Positions 50,868 through 59,362 of a stretch of DNA of 64,000 bases are shown piece after piece. The position numbers and the translations under genes are program-made. Position 1 is the stretch's first letter. The number at the start of each line of letters is the position of its first letter. The notes below the pieces were generated by a model. The model saw nothing but the letters and a program-made list of their open reading frames with translations. It ran no database searches and was not told the DNA's origin. The stretch comes from Arthrobacter globiformis (GTDB lineage Bacteria; Actinomycetota; Actinomycetes; Actinomycetales; Micrococcaceae), in the NCBI RefSeq assembly GCF_030818015.1, contig NZ_JAUSZX010000001.1:3968001-4032000 (forward strand), written 5' to 3'.

Positions 50868-51719
50868 GTGAACACCATGACTCCCCCGGCAACACCCGCG
50901 AGCCCAGCCCCTGACGCAGGCAAAGACGCAGGCAACGGCGACGCCCGCGGCGCCTCCGTGATCGTCAACGCCATCGCCGTGCTCCGCAGCTTCACCGCGG
51001 ACGAGCCCATGCTGGGCGTCACCGAGATCGCCAGCCGGGTGGGCCTGCACAAGAGCACGGTGTCGCGGATCCTCGCCACGTTCGAGCAGGAACACTTGGT
51101 GGAGCGCGACCCGGACACACGCCGCTTCCGGCTGGGGCTGGGCCTGATCGCGGTGGCGGGTCCGCTGCTGGCCGAACTCGAGGAACGGCGCGTGGCCTAT
51201 CCGGTTCTGCGCGACCTCACCGAACGCACCGGCGAGACCAGCGCCCTGATGGTGTGGAATGGCACCGAGTCGATGTGCGTGGAGCAGATCGCCAGCCGCC
51301 AGCAGGTCAAGCACACCACACCGCTGGGCGCCCGCTACAACGATGCCCTCAGCGCCTCGGTCCAGATCTTCCTCGCCGGGGAACAGGCCGAACGAGTGAA
51401 CGCCCTCCTCCGCAGCGGCACCATCACCCTGCCCGGCCTGGACGACCACTCGGTCGAGGAGTACCTGCAGCGCCTCGAGGAAGTCACCAAGCGCGGCTGG
51501 GCCATCAACTACGGAGAGACGTCCATCGAGGAAGTTGGCATTGCCGCCCCGGTCTATGACCACCGCGGCGACATCGTGGCCTCCGTCCTCATCCCCGCAC
51601 CCAAGTTCCGGGTCTCCCCCGACACCCTGCAGAGCCTCGGCGAGGCCTGCGCCAGCGGGGCCCGGCAGGTCACGCAGCGCCTCGGCGGCGTGGCCCCGAA
51701 GCAACGCCGCAGCGCATAA
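50868..51719 (+). CDS. IclR-family transcriptional regulator
   Basis: Regulator of 283 aa with an N-terminal winged helix (VIVNAIAVLRSFTADEPMLG, VTEIASRVGLHKSTVSRILA, RFRLGLGLI) and a C-terminal IclR effector domain (ETSALMVWNGTESMCVEQIA, GWAINYGETSIEEVGIAAPV, VASVLIPAPKFRV). It probably senses creatine or a breakdown product and controls the transporter and creatinase genes. The start is GTG at 50868 or ATG at 50877; neither has a strong ribosome site. Confidence 0.9.
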   Translation: MNTMTPPATPASPAPDAGKDAGNGDARGASVIVNAIAVLRSFTADEPMLGVTEIASRVGLHKSTVSRILATFEQEHLVERDPDTRRFRLGLGLIAVAGPLLAELEERRVAYPVLRDLTERTGETSALMVWNGTESMCVEQIASRQQVKHTTPLGARYNDALSASVQIFLAGEQAERVNALLRSGTITLPGLDDHSVEEYLQRLEEVTKRGWAINYGETSIEEVGIAAPVYDHRGDIVASVLIPAPKFRVSPDTLQSLGEACASGARQVTQRLGGVAPKQRRSA

Positions 51720-51801
51720 GACCCGCAGCGTACAAGAACGACGGAGCCCAGGCGGAGGCAGCACCTTGCCGGCCCCCGCAACACAGCCGCGGGATTGCGG
51801 C

Positions 51802-52104
51802 TTACGAAGCCAACCTCTCACCTGCGTTGTGCCCAGAGCTGGCCGGTTCAACCCCCCGTTCGGGCTGGTTGATCTCGGCCCACACGTCGTCGAGTGAGAG
51901 ACCGAGGACATCGGCGATCGCTGCGATTGTCGGGAAGGCAGGGGTCGCCACGCGGCCCGACTCGATCTTCCGGAGGGTCTCCGGTGAGACGCGGGCATCG
52001 AGCGCGGTCTCGAGCATCGAGCGCTCTCCCCTGGCGCGACGCAACAGGGCGCCGAGGCGCTGTCCGCGCTCGACTTCCGCGGATGTGAGGGGCAACCTGA
52101 CCAT
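51802..52104 (-). CDS. Xre-family helix-turn-helix regulator
   Basis: Small regulator of 100 aa. The helix-turn-helix spans about residues 15-70: LGALLRRARGERSMLETALD, then ARVSPETLRKIESGRVATPA, IAAIADVLGLSLDDVW. The short C-terminal tail has no extra domain. The ATG at 52104 faces the methionine aminopeptidase gene across a 66-bp gap holding a perfect inverted repeat, so it probably controls both. Confidence 0.85.
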   Translation of the reverse strand: MVRLPLTSAEVERGQRLGALLRRARGERSMLETALDARVSPETLRKIESGRVATPAFPTIAAIADVLGLSLDDVWAEINQPERGVEPASSGHNAGERLAS

Positions 52105-52117
52105 GGATCCAATACTA

Positions 52118-52141
52118 ATACCGGGATAATATGGCCGGTAT
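52118..52141. promoter_or_regulatory. Operator-like inverted repeat between xre and map genes
   Basis: Perfect arms ATACCGG (52118-52124) and CCGGTAT (52135-52141) with an AT-rich 10-base spacer that would also serve as a -10 region. It starts 14 bases from the Xre start codon and ends 29 bases before the peptidase ATG. Confidence 0.65.
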
Positions 52142-52170
52142 AGTTATTGGTCGCATGAGAAGGGCGCCGC

Positions 52171-52947
52171 ATGATCGAGATCCTGAACCCCGCCGAACTG
52201 GCCCGAGCAAAAGTGTCGGGCGCCCTGGTGGCTGACATCCTGCACACGCTGAAGAGCCGTAGCGCTGTGGGCACGAACTTGCTGGACATCGACCGGTGGG
52301 CCCAGGCCATGATCCTGGAGGCCGGAGCGGAGTCGTGCTACGTCAACTATGCGCCGTCCTTCGGACGCGGGCCGTTTGGCCACTACATCTGCACGGGCGT
52401 CAACGACGCCGTGCTCCACGGGCTGCCACGCGACTACCCGCTTGCTGACGGCGATCTGCTGACTCTTGACCTCGCCGTCTCCAAAGACGGAGTCGCTGCA
52501 GACGCGGCCATCAGCTTCATCGTGGGCGAATCAAAGCCTGCGGAAAGCGTCGCGATGATCGACGCGACCGAGCGCGCATTGAGCGCAGGGATAGCCGCTG
52601 CCGGACCAGGCGCCCGCATCGGTGATATTTCCCATGCCATCGGCTCGGTCCTCAGCGAGGCAGGCTACCCGATCAACACCGAGTTCGGCGGTCATGGCAT
52701 CGGATCAACCATGCACCAGGACCCGCACGTTCCAAACACCGGACGGCCCGGCCGCGGGTACAAACTGCGGCCTGGCCTGATGCTCGCACTGGAGCCGTGG
52801 GTCATGGCGGACACGGCCCGGCTGGTCACTGATGGCGATGGTTGGACGCTCCGAAGCGCGACAGGCTGCCGGACGGCGCACAGCGAACACACGATCGCCA
52901 TCACTGACGACGGAGCCGAAATCCTCACCTTGCCGAACCACAACTAG
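52171..52947 (+). CDS. map: Type I methionine aminopeptidase (accessory copy)
   Basis: Enzyme of 258 aa that removes the initiator Met from new proteins. Metal ligands are in LLTLDLAVSKDGVAADAAIS (two Asp), TEFGGHGIGSTMHQDP (His), LALEPWVM (Glu) and AHSEHTIAI (Glu). The substrate histidine is in NYAPSFGRGPFGHYICTG. Actinobacteria often have more than one such gene; this one lies away from ribosomal genes and next to an Xre regulator, so a conditional role is likely. The ATG at 52171 follows GAGAAGGG. Confidence 0.92.
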   Translation: MIEILNPAELARAKVSGALVADILHTLKSRSAVGTNLLDIDRWAQAMILEAGAESCYVNYAPSFGRGPFGHYICTGVNDAVLHGLPRDYPLADGDLLTLDLAVSKDGVAADAAISFIVGESKPAESVAMIDATERALSAGIAAAGPGARIGDISHAIGSVLSEAGYPINTEFGGHGIGSTMHQDPHVPNTGRPGRGYKLRPGLMLALEPWVMADTARLVTDGDGWTLRSATGCRTAHSEHTIAITDDGAEILTLPNHN

Positions 52948-52954
52948 GGGCTCC

Positions 52955-54445
52955 CTACGGTGCTGCTGTCTCAGTAGCAGCCGGAACCGCTGTCGGTGCC
53001 GCCGCCGGTGCTGTCTCCGCTTCCGTTGCCGGCTTCTCGGTTACCTGCTGAACAGGAACGGGGACCGCAACCGGTGTGGAGCTCGGTGCAGCACTGGGTG
53101 AAGAAGTCGGAGCCGGCGCTGCCGCGGGAGCCGGCGTAGCCGCGGGAGCCGGCGTGGGCGCGACCACCCTGGGTGCCGGAGCCGGCGTAGCCGCGGGACC
53201 CGGCGCAGGCGCGACCACCTTCGGTGCCGGTGTGACAGCCGGTGCCGGCTTGGGTGTGACAGCCGGGGCCGGGGCCGGCGTTGCCGGCTTGGGCGCGGCA
53301 GCCGGTGCCGGAGCCGGAGTTACCGGCTTAGGCGCGGGCTTAGGCGCGGCCACCCTCGGTGCCGGAGCCGGAGTTACCGGCTTAGGCGCGGGCTTAGGCG
53401 CGGCCACCCTGTGAGCCGGTTTGGGCGGGGCCACTTTCGGTGCTGGCTGCGCGGCCCGCCTACCCGAAGGCTTGGCGGCGGAAGCAGACGCCTTGGAGGG
53501 AGAAGAAGACTTCACCGCTGAAACGCTCTGCGCGGACGGTCCGTGCTCATCGTTCACCGCTGCATGGCGAGCGCCGGCTCCGACCGGAACAGCCCAGGAG
53601 GGTGTCTCCATCGCGGTGCCGCGCTTCCGATAGTCGGTCATCTTGATATTGGCAACCGGTCCCGAGTGACGGAGCCGCAGCAGAGTCCAGTTGTCGGGGT
53701 CTGTGTGTTTGCCGTTCAGAATGGTTTCGAAATGGAGGTGGCATCCGGTTGATGACCCCGTGGTCCCGACCCTGGCGATGAGTTCCCCCACCTGGACCGA
53801 CTGGCCCTTCTTCACACCGATGCCCTCCAAGTGGTTATAAGTGGTGATCAGGCCGTTCCCGTGGTCGATTTCCACCCGGTTGCCGCCACCCCACGGATGC
53901 CATCCCACGGCCCGCACCACGCCGGCATCCGCCGCGAATACGCGGGTTCCGCAGGCGGCGGCAAAGTCCTGGCCCCAGTGGAACTCACCCGCAGAACCGG
54001 TGATCGGACTTGTCCGCAGCCCAAAGTGCGAGGTGGGAACCAGGACCTCCAACGGCGCCATCAGCTTTCCAGCCACGGGGCGCCGCACCTTCCTGGAAAC
54101 CGCATCCAGTTTCTGGGTCATGGGCTTAGCTACGGTAAAGACCACAGGACGGCTGTAAGACAGGAACGCGTCAGCGGAGGCCGAGACGGCACCGGCGCTC
54201 GAAACGGAGCCCTCTGCAGCCGCGGCAACGGCAGCGGATACGAGCGGCATGTTGACGGCGATGTCACGAGGCATCTCTGCAGGCGGCTGGCCTGACGAAA
54301 GAAGAGGGCCAGTGCCGTGGAATCCAAAAGCGTAGACCGCAAGGAATGCCGCGCCGGCGCCTATCCGAACGGCACGACTCAGGACGGCTGGCCGTAGGAC
54401 CTGCGGTGTGCGCCGGACAGCGGCAGGTGCAAGATGCTTTGACAT
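52955..54445 (-). CDS. Exported M23 (LytM-type) peptidase with Pro/Ala repeat tail
   Basis: Wall endopeptidase of 496 aa. A signal or anchor segment lies at about 25-45 (IGAGAAFLAVYAFGFHGTGP). The LytM domain spans about 130-265, with zinc ligands in FHWGQDFAAACG (H-x3-D) and CHLHFE (H-x-H) and catalytic surroundings VEIDHGNGLITTYNHLEG. The C-terminal half is low-complexity, with repeats of APKPAPKPVTPAPAPRVA, probably spanning or binding the wall. The ATG at 54445 has GGGGGAGA six bases upstream. It is divergent from an ECF sigma operon. Confidence 0.9.
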   Translation of the reverse strand: MSKHLAPAAVRRTPQVLRPAVLSRAVRIGAGAAFLAVYAFGFHGTGPLLSSGQPPAEMPRDIAVNMPLVSAAVAAAAEGSVSSAGAVSASADAFLSYSRPVVFTVAKPMTQKLDAVSRKVRRPVAGKLMAPLEVLVPTSHFGLRTSPITGSAGEFHWGQDFAAACGTRVFAADAGVVRAVGWHPWGGGNRVEIDHGNGLITTYNHLEGIGVKKGQSVQVGELIARVGTTGSSTGCHLHFETILNGKHTDPDNWTLLRLRHSGPVANIKMTDYRKRGTAMETPSWAVPVGAGARHAAVNDEHGPSAQSVSAVKSSSPSKASASAAKPSGRRAAQPAPKVAPPKPAHRVAAPKPAPKPVTPAPAPRVAAPKPAPKPVTPAPAPAAAPKPATPAPAPAVTPKPAPAVTPAPKVVAPAPGPAATPAPAPRVVAPTPAPAATPAPAAAPAPTSSPSAAPSSTPVAVPVPVQQVTEKPATEAETAPAAAPTAVPAATETAAP

Positions 54446-54818
54446 TAGATCTCCCCCATGAAGGCCGCCGCGTGCTGGTGGATCGAGGCTGGTGGATGGC
54501 GGCATGCTCCTAACATGGGAGCATGCCGGGCAGGCCAGTGAAACCGATACAGCCCCTTATGTGGATAAGCTCGGAGAATCTTGATCGGGACCCCTGCTGA
54601 ACTGCGGAAATCCTCGCATGATGTTGAGGGATCCCGATGCTCGGAGCGCATGACCAGGAGCGCCCGACCCACCGGGACCATCCCGGACAGCTTCCACGGC
54701 CTTTGGCTTGCTACTCATGGGCCAATCCTGCGGACCGGATGCCACCGTTTTGGTGTTCATATCCTGTATAGGCCGCCGTTTGCGACACACTTGGTTGGGT
54801 GGCGGACAGGTACAGGGC
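54446..54818. promoter_or_regulatory. Divergent control region of the M23 and sigma-factor genes
   Basis: No gene found in this 373-bp gap. It contains a perfect inverted repeat GGCATGCTCC (54501-54510) / GGAGCATGCC (54518-54527), 56 bases upstream of the peptidase ATG. Confidence 0.5.
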
Positions 54819-55385
54819 ATGAGTCATCTTTCGCGAGTTCCTGACCGGGAGCACACTTTCCGAGTGTTGTACGAAGTGATCTACCCTGACGTGCTCAGAT
54901 TCGTTCAACGGCGGGCACATCCGGATCATGCCGAGGACGTCGCGGCTGACGCGTTCCTTGTTGTTTGGCGTCGCCTCGATGAGGTGCCGCGCATCCATGA
55001 GGACGCACGGGCATGGATTTTTGGCATCGCCCGGAACATTCTGCTGAACGCACACCGAGGCGAACAGCGGCGCCAAGCACTTGGCGTGCGGCTGGCGGAT
55101 GCCACAACCCGGCTGCACTTGGATGAGGACACTCATGCAGTGATGAGCCGCGTGGACCTGAGCCGAGCATGGCGCCTCCTCTCCGAGGTCCATCAAGAGG
55201 CACTCGGCCTCACTGTCTTCGAAGATCTCGCGGCACCGCAGGCAGCTGCTGTGCTTGGCATCTCACCCGTCGCGTTCCGCCTGCGACTGAGTCGCGCCCG
55301 CAGAGCACTCCGACTTCATCTCGAACACCTACCAGAACCCGCTGGCACGCCGACGGCTTCCCTTGGAAGGACAACCACGCCATGA
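54819..55385 (+). CDS. ECF-family RNA polymerase sigma factor
   Basis: Sigma factor of 188 aa. Region 2 spans about 10-80 (FRVLYEVIYPDVLRFVQRRA, DHAEDVAADAFLVVWRRLDE, ARAWIFGIARNILLNAHRGE). Region 4 lies at about 120-170 (LLSEVHQEALGLTVFEDLAA, AVLGISPVAFRLRLSRARRA). The ATG at 54819 has ACAGG upstream; the frame is open to 54708 but without family character. Its stop overlaps the ATG of the next gene (ATGA), which encodes a likely membrane partner. Confidence 0.92.
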   Translation: MSHLSRVPDREHTFRVLYEVIYPDVLRFVQRRAHPDHAEDVAADAFLVVWRRLDEVPRIHEDARAWIFGIARNILLNAHRGEQRRQALGVRLADATTRLHLDEDTHAVMSRVDLSRAWRLLSEVHQEALGLTVFEDLAAPQAAAVLGISPVAFRLRLSRARRALRLHLEHLPEPAGTPTASLGRTTTP

Positions 55386-56218
55386 CCCGAAACCAAGACA
55401 TTGACGCCGTGCTTCGTACCCTCGACGCCGCTGCCCCGCAGCGCTCCACGAACACACACCGCGTCCGCCCCGACCTGCAACGCATCCTGGCCACCGACAC
55501 AGGGCGGGAACCCCAACAGCAGTCCGCACCCTCAGCTGTTTTCGACAAAACGCGGTCAGCCAGACGGACCGGCCTGCCCGTTCGAAGGTTCGCAATCGTC
55601 GGCGGAATGGTGGCTGCCGCCACCGCAGGCCTGATCGTCCTGCCCTCCCTTTCAGGTGGCGACCCGGCCTTTGCCAGCTGGACCCCCGCACCGGCCAGCA
55701 TGAGCGAGCAGGACCGCGCCGCCGCCGCCGCCGACTGCCGCTCATCCCAAAAGGGGACGGGGGGCGGAATGTACGCCGCTGAGGTCGTGTCCGCTCAGCT
55801 AGCGATCGCTGAGCGCCGCGGCGTATGGACCACAGTCGTACTGTCGGGAGCCGGCGGGTTCTCGGTCATGTGCATCACCGACGACTTCGCGAGCCTCTTC
55901 ACCAAGGGCATGATCGGCTCGATCGGAAAACCAGCCAATCAGGCCTCACCAGGGCCTCGCGAGCTTATCGCCACGGACTTGGGAACCGGCAGCATGAGTG
56001 CCGGTTTCATCTCCCTGGCGGCAGGCGCGGCAGGTTCAGACATCGCGGAAGTCAGCTATGTGAGCCGCGCCCACCAGAAAGTGAAAGCAACGGTTTCCCA
56101 AGGGCGGTTCGCTCTCTGGCTACCCGGCGACGAACTGCAGGACGCGGCGACTAACGGCGTGGAAGTCGAAGTGACCTACCGTAACGGCACAAAGGGAACC
56201 AATCGCTTAACCCTTTAA
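55382..56218 (+). CDS. Membrane protein, probable anti-sigma partner
   Basis: Protein of 278 aa. The N-terminal 70 residues are cytoplasmic and polar (QDIDAVLRTLDAAAPQRST near the start). One membrane segment lies at about 65-87 (FAIVGGMVAAATAGLIVLPS), and an extracytoplasmic domain of about 190 residues with two cysteines (AADCRSS, VMCITDD) follows. No zinc-binding anti-sigma motif is seen. Overlap with the sigma-factor gene and single-pass topology support an anti-sigma or sensor role. Confidence 0.78.
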   Translation: MTRNQDIDAVLRTLDAAAPQRSTNTHRVRPDLQRILATDTGREPQQQSAPSAVFDKTRSARRTGLPVRRFAIVGGMVAAATAGLIVLPSLSGGDPAFASWTPAPASMSEQDRAAAAADCRSSQKGTGGGMYAAEVVSAQLAIAERRGVWTTVVLSGAGGFSVMCITDDFASLFTKGMIGSIGKPANQASPGPRELIATDLGTGSMSAGFISLAAGAAGSDIAEVSYVSRAHQKVKATVSQGRFALWLPGDELQDAATNGVEVEVTYRNGTKGTNRLTL

Positions 56219-56336
56219 GCTATGCAAACTCTCGTGGCCCGCTTCCGGCTCCCCGCGGGGCAGCCACCGCAGATGTAGGGTTGTGCTGACGAACAGATAC
56301 CGCCCGTCCAACACGAGGAAGCCGCGAGGTGCAGGT

Positions 56337-56579
56337 GTGAACGAGTACGAGGCCTCACTGGTCATCAAGTCCGGAGCGGAACTGCTGTCATCGGCTTCCT
56401 CCGACCCCCGCTCGGAGGAAGGCTATAAGGCGGTCAGAGCCAATATCTCGGAGGCACTGGACCGCATAGCGGAGGCGCTTGCGAACTTCGAGGCCGGTTC
56501 GGGGGCCCCGAGCCGTTCAGCCGGCTGGGTCCAGGACCTCCACCGCGTAGCGGACGACCTGGTGGATCGGCAGGGCTGA
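56337..56579 (+). CDS. Hypothetical protein, 80 aa
   Basis: Small helical soluble protein (YEASLVIKSGAELLSSASSD, YKAVRANISEALDRIAEALA, WVQDLHRVADDLVDRQG). No family recognised. The start is GTG at 56337 with GAGGT six bases upstream. Seven bases separate it from the diacylglycerol-kinase-like gene, so the two are probably cotranscribed. Confidence 0.65.
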   Translation: MNEYEASLVIKSGAELLSSASSDPRSEEGYKAVRANISEALDRIAEALANFEAGSGAPSRSAGWVQDLHRVADDLVDRQG

Positions 56580-56586
56580 AAGGCCG

Positions 56587-57492
56587 ATGACAGCGAGTGG
56601 ACCTGACCAGGCAACCGCAGCCCGTTTTGACCGGGCTGTCCTGATTTTCAACCCGGGTAAGCCCGGCATGACCGCCAGGATCAACGAGCTGCAACGGGAT
56701 CTGGCTGCCGGAGTACCGGACCTGCAGATTGACGTGCTGCCGACGGAGTTTGCCGGGCATGCACGGGACCTTGCACGGTCTGTGGCGGCCACGGGGTCCC
56801 CGCTCATTGTTTCGGTCAGCGGCGACGGCGGGTACAACGAGGTTGTCAACGGGGTGATGGACGTTCCCGGCAGCAAGGCGGTGTGCACCGTGCTCGCGGC
56901 AGGGAACGCCAACGACCATCACCGGAGCATGCCCGCAAGGCCGTTGCCGGAGGCTGTCCTCCGAGGCCGGGCCCGGCACATCGACCTGCTGCGCATTACC
57001 TTCACCGAGGAACAGCAGGTACGGGTTCACTACGCCCACTCCTATATAGGTTTCGGGCTCACACCATTGATGGCTATCGGCATCGAGAGCGGCGGAAAGG
57101 GCAAATTCCTGGAACTTCTGTCCGTCGCCCGCACGCTCTCTCATCTGAAGCCGTTCGAGCTGGTCCGGGCCGACGGGGCCACCGCCCGCTTCGACAGCCT
57201 GATCTTGGCCAACATTTCGCGGATGGCCAAGTATGGGACGGTGAGCGAGTCCGACGGCCCCGACGACGGCCGGTTCGAGGTTGTGACGCTCCCTCACTCC
57301 GGTCACTGGAAGATGGCCCTGATGACCCTTCGGGCCGTGACACTGGGACTCGGGAACCAGCCAAGCGTCAGCAGCTACGCCTTCACCACGCGGGATGCCG
57401 TTCCTTGCCAGATTGACGGCGAGGTCAGGCATCTGCCCGCCGCCACCCATGTTCTGGTGGAAAGCGCGAAGGGCGCCCTGGCCGTTATCTGA
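56587..57492 (+). CDS. Diacylglycerol/lipid kinase-family protein
   Basis: Protein of 301 aa with the DAGK catalytic domain at the start: VLIFNPGKPGMTARINELQR near residue 17 and the nucleotide loop VSVSGDGGYNEVVNGVMDVP near 77, then VCTVLAAGNANDHHRSM. The C-terminal beta domain includes AHSYIGFGLTPLMAIGIESG and CQIDGEVRHLPAATHVLVES. Family members phosphorylate diacylglycerol, sphingoid bases or related lipids; the substrate is not predicted. The ATG at 56587 follows GGCTGAAAGG. Confidence 0.87.
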   Translation: MTASGPDQATAARFDRAVLIFNPGKPGMTARINELQRDLAAGVPDLQIDVLPTEFAGHARDLARSVAATGSPLIVSVSGDGGYNEVVNGVMDVPGSKAVCTVLAAGNANDHHRSMPARPLPEAVLRGRARHIDLLRITFTEEQQVRVHYAHSYIGFGLTPLMAIGIESGGKGKFLELLSVARTLSHLKPFELVRADGATARFDSLILANISRMAKYGTVSESDGPDDGRFEVVTLPHSGHWKMALMTLRAVTLGLGNQPSVSSYAFTTRDAVPCQIDGEVRHLPAATHVLVESAKGALAVI

Positions 57493-57505
57493 CCCAGGGG
57501 CGCCC

Positions 57506-58075
57506 CTAAGCTGCGCCGGCCGGGTTCAGCTCCCATTCACCCCGGGAGATCGCGTACTCGACCCCGGGTTCGTCGCCCGGGATGGACACGGGCCAGTCAG
57601 CGACGAAGGAACGTACCAGGCGCATCCCGGATTTCTCCATCACCCGTCGCGAGGCTGTGTTCACTGCCATGGTGAAGGCAACCACCCGCTGCACGCCGAA
57701 CTCGGCAAACCCCTTGGCGATCAGCGCACGGGAACCCTCTGTGGCGTACCCCTTCCCCCACGCCTCGCAGCGCAGCCGGTAGCCCAGCTCCGGCTGGTCG
57801 GGCGGATCGCCGGGGGCGGGCCGGAAGTGGAACCAGCCCAGGAAATCTCCGGTTGATTTCTCGATCGCGGCCCAGAATCCATAGGCGGGGAATTTCCGGT
57901 AGTAGCCGAGGAATGCTGGAAGGTACTCGCTTTCAATCTCGCCCCGGGGCGTCGGGGCACCGCCCGTGATGTACCGCATCACGCGAGGATCGCCGTCGAG
58001 CTCCACGAGCAGGTCTGCGTCGTGGGGATTGAACTGCCGCAGCACCAGCCGCTCGGTCTCCAGGAAAATGAGCAT
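57506..58075 (-). CDS. GNAT acetyltransferase (RimJ/RimL-like)
   Basis: Enzyme of 189 aa. It starts LETERLVLRQFNPHDADLLV and has FWAAIEKSTGDFLGWFHF, the acetyl-CoA loop YRLRCEAWGKGYATEGSRAL near 110 and VVAFTMAVNTASRRVMEKSG near 137. These proteins acetylate protein N termini or small amines. The ATG at 58075 (MLIFLETERL) is chosen over 58105. It is convergent with the lipid-kinase gene. Confidence 0.87.
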   Translation of the reverse strand: MLIFLETERLVLRQFNPHDADLLVELDGDPRVMRYITGGAPTPRGEIESEYLPAFLGYYRKFPAYGFWAAIEKSTGDFLGWFHFRPAPGDPPDQPELGYRLRCEAWGKGYATEGSRALIAKGFAEFGVQRVVAFTMAVNTASRRVMEKSGMRLVRSFVADWPVSIPGDEPGVEYAISRGEWELNPAGAA

Positions 58076-58110
58076 GCGGACATTCTCGCACCGGGACCGC
58101 AACAAACCCG

Positions 58111-59358
58111 CTAGTTGGCGGTCAGTTCCTTCCGGCTGAACGTCCCCGCGATGGAGAGCTTGCGGCCGTATTCGATGGAGCCGTAACGGAACAGGTGCAC
58201 GGCCAGGCGCAGGATCAGGATCCCGACGATGAACACCTCGGCGATCACGATGGCTGATTCGACCGCACCAAGGGTTCCGAAGCCGTTGCGGAGCAGCGCG
58301 GTGACGGGGGCGGTGAGCGGGAAGTAGGTGAAGACCTGCACGATCAGGGCTTCGGGGTCGCTGATGATGAGGCTGACGGCGTAGAAGGGCACGAAGATCA
58401 GGGCCATCAGCGGCCCGAAGATGGTGCCGGCTTCCTTGGCCGTGGGCATGATCGCGCCGATGGCCACGAGCACGCCGGTGAACAGGGTGAACCCGCCCAG
58501 CAGCAGCAGCGCCCCGGTGATCATCGGGACGGGCTCGAACACCAGGGAGGAGAGGTCCAGGTCGGGCAGGGCCACTGAGTCGCGGAAGAGGAAGTAGCCG
58601 ACGGCGATCGGGGTGAGGAACACTGCTATCTGGAGGAGCCCGACGGCGAACAGGGAGATGATCTTGCCGGTGACCAGGGTGGTGGGGTTCAGGGTGGTCA
58701 GGATCATCTCCGTGACCCGGTTTTCCTTCTCCTCCAGCGTGCTGTTGAGCATCTGGTTGGACAGCAGAATCATGCTGACGTAGAAAATGACCAGGAACAG
58801 CAGCGGCGGTATCACCGAGCCGATCCCGCCGGAGACCCGGCCGTCCCGGTACGTTTCGGCGTCGAACTTCACTCCCCCGCTCAGCGCCGCGGTGACTTCC
58901 GGGGAATTGACCTTGGACTGGGCCGCGGTGACCAGCAGGTGTTTGGCCACGGCCTCATACTTGCCGTTCTCGAACATGCCCTTGTCCGCGCCGTAGACCT
59001 TGACCGGCTCGGTGGCGGGGTCCGCCGGGTAGGCGAAGTACGCCTCGCTGCTGCCGTTCTTCACCGACTCAAGCGCGGCGCCGGGGTCGGACGTCAGGGT
59101 CCCGCCAACGGTTTGGGCCAGCGGTGCGGGGATGAGGCCGGAGGCATCCGTGTAGGTGAAGGTCAGCGCCGAGTTCTTCTGGGCGTCGGCGTTTGCCGAG
59201 GTGCTGGAGTTGCTGGCGTAGACGAGGGCGAAGATGATCGCGAAGACCACCGGGATGGCCAGGGTGGCGATCACGAACCCGCGCTTCTTGATGGTGCGTA
59301 TGAATTCGAACCCGACGACGGTGCCCAGGTTGTGCTGTTTGAATGCTGTGCGTGCCAT
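58111..59358 (-). CDS. ABC-2 exporter permease (NatB-like)
   Basis: Membrane protein of 415 aa. One segment near 25-47 (RGFVIATLAIPVVFAIIFAL) is followed by an extracytoplasmic domain of about 140 residues and then a cluster of five or six segments (PPLLFLVIFYVSMILLSNQM, LFAVGLLQIAVFLTPIAVGY, LIFVPFYAVSLIISDPEALI). The motif NSTLEEKENRVTEMILTTLN between the first two helices of the cluster is typical of NatB/YhaP proteins. It lies 4 bases after its ATPase gene. The substrate may be sodium or a peptide; this is unknown. Confidence 0.9.
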   Translation of the reverse strand: MARTAFKQHNLGTVVGFEFIRTIKKRGFVIATLAIPVVFAIIFALVYASNSSTSANADAQKNSALTFTYTDASGLIPAPLAQTVGGTLTSDPGAALESVKNGSSEAYFAYPADPATEPVKVYGADKGMFENGKYEAVAKHLLVTAAQSKVNSPEVTAALSGGVKFDAETYRDGRVSGGIGSVIPPLLFLVIFYVSMILLSNQMLNSTLEEKENRVTEMILTTLNPTTLVTGKIISLFAVGLLQIAVFLTPIAVGYFLFRDSVALPDLDLSSLVFEPVPMITGALLLLGGFTLFTGVLVAIGAIMPTAKEAGTIFGPLMALIFVPFYAVSLIISDPEALIVQVFTYFPLTAPVTALLRNGFGTLGAVESAIVIAEVFIVGILILRLAVHLFRYGSIEYGRKLSIAGTFSRKELTAN

Positions 59359-59362
59359 CGTC

